Shown here one piece after another: positions 10,240 through 20,022 of a stretch of DNA of 27,433 bases (its first letter is position 1; each line of letters opens with the position of its first letter). Below the pieces are notes generated by a model. That model made no database searches. It was given only the letters and a program-made list of their open reading frames with translations, and had not been told where the DNA came from. Made by a program: the position numbers and the translations under genes. This DNA comes from Priapulus caudatus (Eukaryota; Priapulida; Priapulimorpha; Priapulimorphida; Priapulidae), in NCBI RefSeq assembly GCF_000485595.1, contig NW_014577129.1, positions 520,820 through 548,252 of the forward strand. Direction: 5' to 3'.

Positions 10240-10338
10240 TGTTGTTGTTGTTGTTGTTGTTGTTGTGTTAGTTTTTGATGATAATGGCGATGATGATGAT
10301 GATGATAACGATGATGACAATAATGATAATGATGAAGA
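10240..10338. repeat. (GTT)n and (GAT)n trinucleotide repeats
   Basis: GTT units at 10240-10267 and GAT/GATAAT units at 10277-10338. Confidence 0.9.
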
Positions 10339-10794
10339 TAATGCTCTAACTGCTTCAAAATTCTAAAAGAAATCTGCTAATTCAACGGCCCCTAGCAAAT
10401 CACACCAGCAAAATCCATATTTTTGGTTCCTATTTCAATTGTTACGTTTCCAGTAACAAAACACGTTCACCTTTGTCGCAAAAATATTAACATTTTCAAT
10501 AAATTTCTGACAACATAATAACTGAAACTGTCACCTATTTTATCGTCCTGGAAACGCATTGTGACAATGATTATTACGCTGTATACAATTATCTGCCAAT
10601 AACATTGTGCACCATAACCATTGTGACATGCACACCATACTGACACAGCAGGTTGGCGGGCCAGCGGCAAAGAAATATAGTACCCTATTATTCTGCAAAT
10701 TGTCTGCTTAGAATGTTCAATATGTTGCAACAAAGATAAAAGTATGCTGTTACGAAAAGCAAAAGGTAGAAATGAACTGCTGAAGGCGAAACAG
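10339..10794. other. Anonymous unique DNA
   Basis: No recognisable coding or repeat structure. Confidence 0.5.
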
Positions 10795-11075
10795 CAGTAG
10801 CAGTAAAAGCAGCTGTCGCAACAATAACATCGTCATCAGCAGCAACAGCAGCAACCGCAGCAGTAGTATAGTAATAGCAGTAGGGGCTACAGAATGAACA
10901 GTGACAACAGAAGCAGTGGTAACAGTAAAAACAGCAGCAGTGGCAACATCAGAATCATAGCAGCGGCAGCCACGGCTGTGGTAGCGGCAGCAACAACAGC
11001 AGCGGCAACAGTGGCAGCAACGGCAGCGGCAACAGTGGCAGCAACGGCAGCGATAGCGGCGGCGCCAGCAGTAGG
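10795..11075. repeat. Degenerate GCA/ACA trinucleotide tract
   Basis: Imperfect CAG, GCA, ACA and GTA triplets, best organised from 10985 to 11050 where GGCAACAGTGGCAGCAAC repeats. Ala/Thr- and Leu-rich open frames on both strands come from the triplet composition. Confidence 0.85.
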
Positions 11076-11482
11076 TAGCCGAAACACGCATGACAAAACT
11101 TTTTGTAAGCTTCGCTGCTATAGATAGAGATGCGTTTAGAGGAAAAATAAAAGGACAGAACTTCGCAAGACACCATTGCCTTTACAGCAGCTCCAAATTA
11201 GAAGAGCAATTATAGCGGATTACGAAATATACTTTAGTTTGTGTATACAGCGTATCCAGGCTTTATCATTATTGATTAGAATCGCACAATACAATATAGG
11301 AATCAAAGTTGCAGACTCGGCTACAAAGCCTAGTGACAGAGTAACCGTAATTAATGGCTTTTCTGCTATCAGACAGACACGCTGTAGGATTTCGCCGCTG
11401 CATCCAAGCTTTCATTCTGACTCTCGAGTTATTCATATGGTTTACGGCTAGGTTTATATTGGATAGGCTGCCTAATATTTGA

Positions 11483-11484
<2 letters not shown>
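11076..11484. other. Anonymous unique DNA
   Basis: Short open frames only. No similarity recognised. Confidence 0.5.
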
Positions 11485-11544
<60 letters not shown>

Positions 11545-11564
11545 CAAAATATATATATATATGT
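11485..11564. repeat. (CA)n-(TA)n compound microsatellite
   Basis: A CA run to about 11522, then TA runs split by a short CAAA interruption. Confidence 0.95.
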
Positions 11565-12272
11565 TGTTACTCATCGAAGCACTCTCACACAAGTAGTTTA
11601 GTTCTGCGGTCTCGCAGTACCAATACGCGACAAAAACGTGATGGTATTGTGTGATATTGCCGTATCTACCGGATTTCTACGCTTAAGCAGTGCAATTTTC
11701 CTGCTGCAAAGCCCATATTCCGATCTGTGCTGTCAGCAACTATGAATAGTCCCCACGGAGTCCGATGTCTCGTGTTATTCGCAGTTTACTGACAGTAAAT
11801 CGCCTTTAGAGCGAGTGCTATCATTTCTTTTATCCCGCCATACTTATTTGTTAGTTTCGCCTCGGAACCGAATATCCGTCAGAAATAATTGTTCTTTAAT
11901 TCAACGTGAAAAATCCCAACGCACTATCGTATTCAACTATTCATGTAGAATCTAATTTGCGTATAAAAACTGTTTTCTCTATATACGTTGCTATATAATG
12001 TTGTACGTTATACAATGTAGCAATTACAAGCCCATTTTATTGCATGCGCGTCGACCTGGGATGGCAAGCCTGAAGGGCTGGCGTAGCAAAGCCAGCAAGC
12101 TCAATATCTACTTTGAAAGAACACGTCAATATTGCCGACGAGTTTGCTAATGACAGCTAAATGCGACAACCGCGCTCACGTGGAAATCTCATATCGCTTA
12201 ACAGTAGCAATACCAAGCCGCTGCAAGCTACCACAATAGGAGCGGAGGGATCTGAATATCTCATTGTTAGCT
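11565..12272. other. Anonymous unique DNA
   Basis: Intron-like or intergenic sequence with no recognised exon. Confidence 0.5.
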
Positions 12273-12281
12273 GAGAGAGAG

Positions 12282-12335
<54 letters not shown>
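12273..12335. repeat. (GA)n-(GT)n microsatellite
   Basis: Short GA run followed by about 25 GT dinucleotides. Confidence 0.95.
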
Positions 12336-12339
<4 letters not shown>

Positions 12340-12690
12340 AGTATATGTGCGTCTGAGCGTGCGTGCGTGAAGGTTTTTCACTGCGATGGATCGATGATCA
12401 GTTCCAAGTTGCGATCATAACAAAATCATAACCTAATATCGTCCATTAATGATATCAACAGCCCAAGATAATCTAATCACTAATGGTATGACGCATTATC
12501 GCAACCAATAATACGATATTCCTGCGACAACTACTTAACTCCCACGTAGATCCTCTCGTCCTAGAAGCGGCTGTACATCGAGCACGATCTACACTTTTTT
12601 GTTCAGATACATCGCTCTACCACATACGCAAGTTTATCTTATGCCGCAAATTCCATCTGTACAGCAAGTTGTTCATCTGCTAAGCCCCCA
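12336..12690. other. Anonymous unique DNA
   Basis: Nothing recognised. Confidence 0.5.
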
Positions 12691-12812
12691 CGTACGTCAC
12701 AGCTAGTCGCGGTCTACACACATACGTCCCAGTCGCGGTCTACACACATACGTCACAGTCGCGGTCTACACACATACGTCACAGTCGCAGTCTACCCACG
12801 TACGTCACACAC
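12691..12812. repeat. 26-bp minisatellite, about 4 copies, each with a TACGTCA-type motif
   Basis: The unit is close to CAGTCGCGGTCTACACACATACGT, with starts near 12700, 12729, 12755 and 12781. Each unit ends in TACGTCA or TACGTCC, close to a CRE half-palindrome. Noncoding. Confidence 0.88.
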
Positions 12813-13619
12813 GTGGAACACCGATAACGTGTTACAGTGTGTATATATCCCCATTTCACGTAACTCTATGTGAACAGTGATAATAATCGCATAGATCGAA
12901 AACTAACCGTTTCATCGCGTGCGAGTCTCTCCCTACAGGGGTTATCATGCAGGCACCAGTTAGATTCGATACGCCCGCCGTCTACAATGCAGATACCGGC
13001 CATATCACTCCTCGACGTGCGGATAAGCTTTTGCGTTGTTGAATTGCGATGTGCGTGAAATGAAAAAAAGTGCGGATCTTCTCGCAGCGTGTGAGAATGA
13101 ATCGCATGACAGTAGGGTTGCGCAGGGTTTAGGAGATGTTATTGAGCTTCCGTAGCTTATGGTCGCGCGCGCCGCCCGCTTGTTTGTCGGACGAATGTGT
13201 CGATGCACGAATGCGATCAGATTAAGGCCAGCGAAACCTTTGAGACACGCGTGTGTTCATTAAAATTTGCGGAAGTGGCTGCGACCTTCTCTTGGTCTGT
13301 TCGTGACTGCCGTGCCAATCGTCTGCGCAGCAAAGCGAGGGCATCTCTACTGTCCGCGTGCATCGCGCGGGGGTGCATCATCGGAAATGTCGTAAAGATA
13401 CGTACATGGTTATATCTGCGCGTCGTCGTGTGCAATACCAGTGGTTTGCTGTGCTGTACGTATACACGTACTAGCGCGAGCTGTATACGGTGAAATTCCC
13501 GAACCGCTTGACATATTGTAATTAAGAAATAGAAGCAGACGCCGTAGCGGTGCGGGCATTAAGCATTCCGTTATCGCTGCGCTGGGTGGCTGTATCCATA
13601 TCGTACGTATATATTACGG
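12813..13619. other. Anonymous unique DNA upstream of the receptor exon
   Basis: Several open frames of up to about 100 codons on both strands, none recognised and none with a clear signal peptide ending at a phase-1 donor. The missing first exon of the receptor was looked for here without success. Confidence 0.4.
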
Positions 13620-13915
13620 TAGTCGCCTAGTGCTGTCATCGTCACGTTTTCCGCTGCCGACGCTTTCCGTGATCGGTGTGATTTTTCGACGGCTGCGTCG
13701 TCGCCGTCGTATTTCGTCGCCAACGTCGTTTTCGGCATTTTTCGTTCGTATCGTCGTTGTAGTTTTTCTGCGGCAACGTCGTCGTCGTCGCCGTCGCCGT
13801 TGAATACGACTCCGACGACTCCGACGCAAAACGACGACAACGTCGACATAGACGGAAAATGGCGAAAACGACGATACCGATGAAAAACGAAGACAACGAC
13901 GCCGCTACTTACGCA
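13620..13915. repeat. CpG-dense CGT/ACG triplet tract with strand switch
   Basis: The left half (to about 13800) is rich in GTCGTC and TTTTCG. The right half carries the complement, ACGACG and CGAAAA, so the tract resembles a degenerate inverted repeat about 300 bp long. CpG density is far above the neighbourhood. It ends about 105 bp before the acceptor of the exon at 14021. Confidence 0.65.
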
Positions 13916-14020
13916 AAAACTACACGCTCCGATTTATTTCGTATTTGCATTTCGCTCCGCCGCCCGATGCCTTAATTTCTAACTTTAGCCGTTTTGCTCT
14001 CTAAACTGTTGTGTTTGCAG

Positions 14021-14160
14021 AGTCGAATCAGGGCAAACACGAGCGTCAGCTGATACACGACCTACTCGACAAATACGAGAAGTTGGAGCGACCGGCCGTC
14101 AACGACTCGTCGGCGCTCGTCATTCAGTTCGGCCTGACGCTGCAGCAACTCATCGACGTG
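14021..14160 (+). CDS. Nicotinic acetylcholine receptor subunit, internal exon (equivalent of CHRNA7-type exon 2)
   Basis: This exon encodes the start of the extracellular ligand-binding domain of a Cys-loop, acetylcholine-gated cation channel subunit of the plasma membrane. It is preceded by a TTGTGTTTGCAG acceptor and followed by the donor GTG|GTAAGC. The two-base split codon at its start makes the upstream intron phase 1, and it ends in phase 0. The encoded peptide contains KHERQLIHDLLDKYEKLERP, then VNDSS with a possible N-glycosylation sequon, then FGLTLQQLIDV. This matches the N-terminal helix and first beta strand of nAChR subunits (LLxxYxxLERPVxN, FGLTLxQIIDV). At 140 bp it equals, from memory, exon 2 of CHRNA7-like genes. 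The reading joins in phase with 17482-17526. Alpha or beta class cannot be told, since the vicinal-cysteine region lies outside the window. The signal-peptide exon was not located. Confidence 0.94.
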
Positions 14161-14207
14161 GTAAGCGTGGCGACGTCGCAGACCGCAGCGCCGCGCCCTC
14201 GTGCGTC

Positions 14208-14478
14208 GTCGATGCGCACGCACGCAGGCACACAAGCACGCACGCACACACATGCACGCACACACACGCACATGCGCACGCATATTCGCACGCACGCACG
14301 CTGGCTCGCACGCGCGCACATACGCACGCACGCACACACGTACGCACGCGCGCACGCTGGCTCGCAAGCGCGCACATACGCACGCACACATGCACACGCA
14401 TACGCACGCACGCTGGCTCGCACGCGCGCACATACGCACGCACGCATGCACACACACGCGCGCGCGCACGCACACACG
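14208..14478. repeat. CA/CGCA array with higher-order GCTGGCTCGCA units
   Basis: Alternating CA/CG tract starting about 48 bp after the receptor exon donor. GCTGGCTCGCA recurs near 14300, 14356 and 14411, each followed by GCGCGCACATACGCACGCA, giving a higher-order unit of about 55 bp in three copies. Open frames through it are artefacts. One is merely the receptor exon read through its donor. Confidence 0.92.
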
Positions 14479-15013
14479 TCGAACGTGCACACTCATACAA
14501 AAGACGACGAAATGAAATTATCTCTATATATATTTATTATATGGATTCCCTGAGCACACGAAGACGCCATTAAAAAATACGCCACGATATTTCTCGGAAG
14601 GGACGCGCTATAAGGTTAGGAGATCTCTGGAGAGATAATTCGATCTTCCGTATACGATAATCCTTTTATTGCAGACATCGCTAGAACCGATACACTGCAC
14701 CCCCTCCCGGTTCGTCTAATTCTGCGAGTTTCTCGTGCACGTACTCAGTCCCAGCAGCCGCCACGCGCGTAGAGTGCCTGTCCAGCCAGACACACATATA
14801 GCCAATATTAAAATGGCACGCTAAGCTAAGCACGTTACGGAATGATTGATGTCGTAAGATCAAGCGAAAATGAAGTTAGCGCTGCGGTTTTATCAGTACG
14901 CGGGAAAGGCTTTGCAAGGAGAGAAGTCGTAATAACTATCGGCCAACACTCGCCGATCCCCGAGTGTGCCCATGCGCCGCCGAGTTCGCGTCGTTCAGTG
15001 GCAGCTCTGCACT

Positions 15014-15096
15014 GGTGGGCATATGTTTCCATGAACCAACACTGACGTACACTGACGTCACGAGGATACTTTGGTTCATGAAAACATATGCCCACC
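15014..15096. repeat. 26-bp near-perfect inverted repeat with CRE palindrome in the loop
   Basis: The left arm 15014-15039 begins GGTGGGCATATGTTT and ends CATGAACCAA. The right arm 15071-15096 is its reverse complement with one mismatch. The 31-bp loop has two tandem CTGACGT units, the second completing TGACGTCA at 15053-15060. It could be a small transposon relic, a hairpin RNA precursor or a regulatory palindrome. Confidence 0.9.
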
Positions 15097-15222
15097 TTCT
15101 GGGTGAGACAAGGAGCCGCTCTCAATCCAGCGTGACGAAAGTGTTTAGCGATGTACTCGCTTCGTCGCCGACCGTAGACATGCTGATTAGTAAACACATC
15201 TACCCACGAGAAAATTCGCGTC

Positions 15223-15250
15223 GCTAGCATCAGGAGCGTATCCTGCTAGC
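15223..15250. repeat. Short palindrome GCTAGC...GCTAGC
   Basis: GCTAGCATCAGGA pairs with TCCTGCTAGC across a short loop, allowing one bulge. Confidence 0.75.
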
Positions 15251-15433
15251 ATGTATAGTGAGAGTGTATAATGTAGAGTTGTGGCATGAATAGGGATAGA
15301 TCGCCACCACCGGCAGTGGGGACGACTCCGCGAAATTGAAGCGAGTAGTCATGTTAGCATGAATACAGCGTTGAATTACACGACTGCACGACGCTAGAAT
15401 TAATCTAACGAGAGCAGATCACGCAACTTGTTA

Positions 15434-15436
<3 letters not shown>

Positions 15437-15481
<45 letters not shown>
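15437..15481. repeat. (TA)n microsatellite
   Basis: About 22 AT dinucleotides without interruption. Confidence 0.95.
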
Positions 15482-15484
<3 letters not shown>

Positions 15485-16126
15485 ATATATATTGAACAGC
15501 ACACGGAGTCACAGGACGGAAATACGACGCATAATAAAATGTAAACGCAATCGCACATCAGTAATAATAAATTTTTGATCGTGCGACGAGGTAAAAATGT
15601 TCGCACACAATACTGCCAGGGAAATGTGGGAAACATGCTCAAGGAGTAAAAAGCCTCATTGATATATTGACTCGTTTGCGAAGTCGAAAAGTTCAAAACT
15701 AACCGCGACCTACGTGTACACCGCAAATCTATCACAAAGATAAACGACTCAACGAACACTTGCAAAGATGGCACGTCGATTGACGATAAAAGTTGGTTAC
15801 TCCATCGTGATGATAAAATCCATGTTGAAATAATGTCCCCATGAATCATCTGCCGAATATTGTAATTTATCATCCGAAGTTTGAAAGGAGGAAGATTTGA
15901 AAAGTGCTAAGAAGCATATAGCTGGTTTTAATTTATATAATGATGGAAGAAGCGTTAAATATGACTCAATACCGTAGAAAATACGGTATATAGAAGATTA
16001 ATAGTACTTAGTTAGCTGCGTTAAATAAATAATGCTGAAAAATAAAATTAAATAATAATTAAATAAATAAATAAATAAATGATGAAACAAATGAACAATG
16101 ATGACATGAATTAATACATACCCCAA

Positions 16127-16265
16127 ACACACACGCCACACACAAGCACACACACACACACCACACACACAACACACACACACACACACACACACATACA
16201 CACACACACACAACACACACACACACACGCGCGCACCTCCCCCCCCACACACATATATATATATA
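16127..16265. repeat. (CA)n microsatellite with TA tail
   Basis: CA-rich array with ACAACAC and CCACAC interruptions, a C7 run, then a short TA run. An AAAT repeat precedes it near 16065-16080. Confidence 0.93.
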
Positions 16266-16688
16266 TAACTAAATGATCATGGCGTCTGATGCGCCTTATA
16301 TCATTTCACATGCAGTTCAGTGTAGGGAGGGGAAATTACGCATAGGATGGTTACACAAATTAGCACAGTGTCATCTTTTCACATAAACTCAAATGGACTA
16401 TTTATGAATTTTAAGCGTCCAAACGGCATCTATCGCACATTTCCAATTCTTTCCCGCATCACATTGCAGATTCTATCACATATATACATTTTATCATCAG
16501 ATTCTTCCTATGAAAGATAGAGAAAACGGCTGTATTTAAGAAACAAAACTGTACAACCGTCACTAAATACAAATGCCTACTGTATCGTGCTATCTTTATA
16601 TACAGATATATGTGCCAAGGGTATGCAAGATTGATGAGGACATGTGTTTTTGCAACCATATTATAACAAGGATTCGGTTCCATAGTTT

Positions 16689-16722
16689 AATATCATAATA
16701 TCTTCCGTGGTATTATGATATT
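16689..16722. repeat. 12-bp perfect palindrome
   Basis: AATATCATAATA at 16689-16700 and its exact reverse complement at 16711-16722, with a 10-bp spacer. Confidence 0.85.
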
Positions 16723-17009
16723 TGAATAATGCAAACATTTCTCTTGTAGCGACTCGAATAGAATTCTCGAGTAGAATGTTATTTTATATACATACAGAAG
16801 CGTTTTCCTTAAGGCTTCCTCTATACACACAGCGCATGCGCAGCTTCTCTTCTCAACATTTTCCCACGGCTTGCTTTGTTTCGCAATGTTTACATTCTTG
16901 TTCTCACGTGTTGAACAGCACGGCGTTACACGATTTTCAATGTAAACATGGACACTGGACAGACGAGATTGCTTTGAGCAAAACGAGTCGCTTTTGGTGA
17001 TTTTCGAGA

Positions 17010-17073
17010 TTTTTAGTAAATAGCGAATTTTTAGTAGGTAGCGAATTTTAGTAGATTTTTAGTAGGTAGCGAA
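17010..17073. repeat. Short tandem repeat, TTTTTAGTAGGTAGCGAA unit
   Basis: About 3.5 units of 18 bp, one truncated, with a GTAAAT variant first. Confidence 0.85.
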
Positions 17074-17481
17074 TTTTTTGTGGGCCGGACCGCGTCTTTA
17101 ATAGTTTAACGCCTGCGGCGGTTGTAATTCTACTTGATATATCAGGCATTCTACTAGACAATAAACGCCATCAATGTGAGATGCGACATACTGTTGAAAT
17201 CAAAGAATGACTGTTATATCTGTATTCACTTCGCGTGCGTTTAAATAGGAATTAGCGGAAGGCTGGAACAACGCCATGCTAGAAACACACGTATAATGCG
17301 TGCCCGAATAAGTTCAAGACGCATTGACTAACCCGCATGCATATTGGCGCGTCTCGGCTCCCATTACCCGAAAAATGACACGTCGTATGATGACGTAACC
17401 TCATTATACTATATTGTGTTCATTGTGCATTTGACACGCGGGCCAATTTGTTAACTAATGTCAACTTCGGATCTTTTCCAG

Positions 17482-17526
17482 GATGAGAAAAATCAGATGC
17501 TAACTTCGAACATTTGGCTTCACATT
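17482..17526 (+). CDS. Nicotinic acetylcholine receptor subunit, 45-bp exon (equivalent of exon 3)
   Basis: This micro-exon reads DEKNQMLTSNIWLHI and is bounded by TTTTCCAG and GTAAGT. It continues the receptor extracellular domain in frame from 14160 (LIDV|DEKNQ) and matches the invariant nAChR motif DEKNQ-L-T-NIWL. The tryptophan aligns with Trp55 of mature alpha7, an aromatic residue of loop D on the complementary face of the agonist site. From memory, the length of 45 bp is exactly that of exon 3 in vertebrate nAChR genes, so the exon structure appears conserved. Both boundaries are phase 0. The next exon, expected to begin with a W(N/T)D-type motif, was not found in the remaining 9.9 kb. 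That leaves intron 3 larger than the rest of the window, or the gene interrupted. Confidence 0.95.
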
Positions 17527-18767
17527 GTAAGTAAACATTTTCACTCGCGCTCATCTATATGGCTTATATACATATATTACATAATTATAACAGTTATAGC
17601 CATTTGTGTATTATTTCTATTATTATTTTCTATTATCATTATTCTACGTGCATGTAGATCGATCAGATGGTACGTTTCACTCGTGGGAAATTCAATAGGT
17701 TCTAAATATTTAGTATGACAGTAAGTTGTTTGCGATGGCGCAGTAGGCCTACCTAGTGGCTAATTTCCTGCACCGAGTATCCCATGGTACCTCTAATCCT
17801 ACCTAGCAATTTGAACTTTGACATCGCACATCGTCGATGAAACATTGATAAATTCACGTGACGTTCTTCTTTATTGGACGGGTGTATATCGAAGGCCGAG
17901 GGTGGTAATCTCTGACGCTGTGTCATGATCCGACGGTCTACCGCACACTGTATCAATATTCTAAACCGTAGCAGTTCACCTCATAACAGCTTCTCAGAGA
18001 GTATAGGCCTGATCAATAAGTAATCGAGGCTGCTATAACCCTATATAGACTATTACAGATTGGTCGACGCCGCCCTGAAGAGTCTTGCAAACCTTGAGAG
18101 CGGCCAACCTTGCCAATGCACTCATAAAAACGTCAGTATCCAATTGCTCTTGCCTTCCCCCGTTTAAGCCAGCATGGTCATAATGCGCATGGTGATCGTT
18201 GGGCAATATATTCATAGGAAAGTAATGTTGTAAGATGATTTAAATCCATAGGGGGTTGCATCAACATCCGCATCCTACATGGAAAGAGACATTGGAAAGG
18301 AATGCGTTCTTTGTTGAGAAATTGCTATTGTTCATCGTAATATGTTCCCGACAGATTTTCACGCATTTCAATCAGATCTCAGAGTTCATATACGGAGACT
18401 GAGGCGCGCTGCCCGCAAACATGCAGTAAGCGTGGCGTACTACAGTTGAATCAGACGAAACACCGTCCGAATACAAACGGCCCTTGAATTCGCTACAAAC
18501 CCGCTGCTATCGCGTCGGTCGTGACACTCGTGATTGCTATGATAGCCATTCGTTGATGACCTTGACAAGACAAGGCGCGCCGAGCAAGTCACCTTGAATA
18601 ACGCTGCACTAGGTCGCCGGGTGGTGGCGGAAGGGTGAAGATTCTCTAATGTAGCTAATGTACGCGCGCAAACACGACGCGAATTCGCATCAAAATTGCG
18701 ATCATTAAAATCGAATTTGAGTGAGCCATCCTTCGGAATAAGATGCATGACCACCAATCACAATGCT
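17527..18767 (+). other. Start of receptor intron 3, anonymous
   Basis: Begins with a strong GTAAGT donor. Apart from short open frames there is no recognisable exon, repeat or RNA gene up to the GAC triplets near 18768. Confidence 0.55.
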
Positions 18768-18821
18768 GCCGACAACGACGATGACGACGATAACGGCGAT
18801 GACGACGACGATGATGGCGGC
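18768..18821. repeat. Degenerate GAC/GAT triplet repeat
   Basis: ACGACG and GATGAC units on the plus strand. Confidence 0.85.
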
Positions 18822-18937
18822 ACAACACTTCGTGTGTAAAACGATAATGTACGCTAGCGCGTGCATGTGTATGAGCCTAGCTGCGAACGGGCGCGTGGGT
18901 GCGCGTGAATGCGTGCGTGCGTGCTTGCGTAGGACAG

Positions 18938-19112
18938 GAACAGAGGACAAATGACAAGGGCAGAAGGCAGAGGACAAAGGACAGAAGACAGAGGACAGAG
19001 GACAGAGGTCAGGGGCAGAGGACAGAGAACAGAAGACAGAGGACAGAGAATAGGGGACAAAAGACAGATAACAGAGAAGAGGGGACAGGGGATAGAAAAC
19101 AGGGGACAGACG
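18938..19112. repeat. GGACAGA minisatellite
   Basis: Roughly 20 units of AGGACAGA, AGAACAGA or GGGACAGA, 7-8 bp each, purine-rich on the plus strand. Open frames in it are repeat-derived. Confidence 0.92.
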
Positions 19113-19226
19113 CTAAAAACGACTTTATGGCTATGGCCCACAGATTAGACTGGTCAATCACAGATGGACGTCATACAAAATAGAAAGCAATGTAGACGTG
19201 AAAAATCCAATGCGGTATGTGCAGGT

Positions 19227-19239
19227 ACGACCGATTCTT

Positions 19240-19270
<31 letters not shown>

Positions 19271-19275
19271 TTATT
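19227..19275. repeat. (TTC)n run abutting the left end of the large transposon
   Basis: About 13 TTC/CTT units, then TTATTATT. A related TTATTC-rich tract lies on the far side of the element (24426-24478). Confidence 0.9.
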
Positions 19276-20003
19276 AGTACAGCGGGTAAGCTAACCTATT
19301 GTGCATTTTTTGATAAAAGCACCAATTTTGGCACAGAGGTAGACCAATATATTATGAAGAAACTTGGATGTGGAACCATCGCCCAACTGCCCCCTGGCGG
19401 CCGTGGTGGCCATTTTCTAAAATGGCCGCCAGCAGACACCCAAAAGACACACAGAAGTTAGATAAAGTTTGCTGCTGAAGGTTTTAGTGAATGTTTATTG
19501 AATGTTTTGAATCAAGACATTCCAGATAGCACTTAGTCACATATTGGGAGATGCTGCTGATATTAATTAACATATTTAGGCTAATTGCAGATGAAATGGC
19601 GACAAGGAGACTCATGATCAGGCATCAAATGCTGACATTCCTTGTGAATAGGCTAGATTCATTTAAGTTGTGGAAATGTTATCTAACCTTCTTCCTCTGT
19701 ATGTCCGTAGCTATTCATAGACACTGCCCACACCAATTAAGATGCCAGTTAACAAAATTATTAACACAATTAGGCTAATTACATCGATAATACAACAACA
19801 ATAACAGAACCAGATAGTGATAATTATGGTGGCTTGCTCTCATCAGATCAATCCTGGGCAAGTCAAATGTTATACTTCTGTGGTCAAGGGACACTACTAC
19901 ATTTAATTATCATGTTAATTAACACATAATTTGCTAAATGAAATATGCAAATAAGTTCACTGTTTTACAGTACCTGTGTACTGTCTGGAACAGTTCAGAA
20001 TCT
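19276..20003 (+). repeat. Left terminal inverted repeat
   Basis: Outer part begins near AGTACAGCGGGTAAGCT. Inner end is GAACAGTTCAGAATCT. It contains a CTCF-like site (19387-19400), a near-perfect hairpin (19405-19430, GGCCATTTT/AAAATGGCC) and several AT-rich TTAATTAA motifs. The coding region stops 20 bp inside its inner boundary. Confidence 0.92.
19387..19400 (-). promoter_or_regulatory. CTCF-like motif in left TIR
   Basis: CTGCCCCCTGGCGG matches the reverse complement of CCASYAGRKGGCRS at 13 of 14 positions by eye. It sits next to the AAAATGGCC hairpin. Binding is untested. Confidence 0.4.
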
Positions 20004-20022
20004 TCATCTTAAGTTTGCGAGT

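Larger units (their letters stand above)
14161..17481 (+). other. Receptor intron 2 (3321 bp, phase 0)
   Basis: GT-AG intron between the two receptor exons, with donor GTAAGC and acceptor ATCTTTTCCAG. It holds a CA/CGCA higher-order array just inside the donor, a 26-bp hairpin (15014-15096), a smaller palindrome (15223-15250), TA and CA microsatellites, a 12-bp palindrome (16689-16722) and a short tandem repeat (17010-17073). No other exon is recognised. The segments 14479-15013, 15482-16120 and 16266-17009 show only anonymous sequence. Confidence 0.9.

Noticed and set aside
10750-11130. Ala/Thr-rich and Leu-rich open frames
   Set aside because: They come from degenerate GCA/ACA triplets on both strands at once, with no non-repeat conserved segment.
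12691-12812. CRISPR-like regular repeats
   Set aside because: Units are directly tandem without unique spacers, and the window is clearly animal nuclear DNA. It is a minisatellite.
14163-14553. Open frame continuing from the receptor exon through His/Thr/Ala/Arg repeats
   Set aside because: It reads through a clear GTAAGC donor into a CA/CGCA microsatellite. The receptor frame instead continues at 17482, joining LIDV to DEKNQ.
17725-17830. tRNA-like A box (GATGGCGCAGTAGG) suggesting a tRNA or SINE head
   Set aside because: No B box (GGTTCGAATCC type) follows at a suitable distance and no cloverleaf can be drawn.
19551-19778. Possible small membrane-like protein repeated at 23943-24140 on the other strand
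   Set aside because: The two matching open frames are the same TIR sequence in its two inverted copies. There is no start context or further conservation to support a gene.
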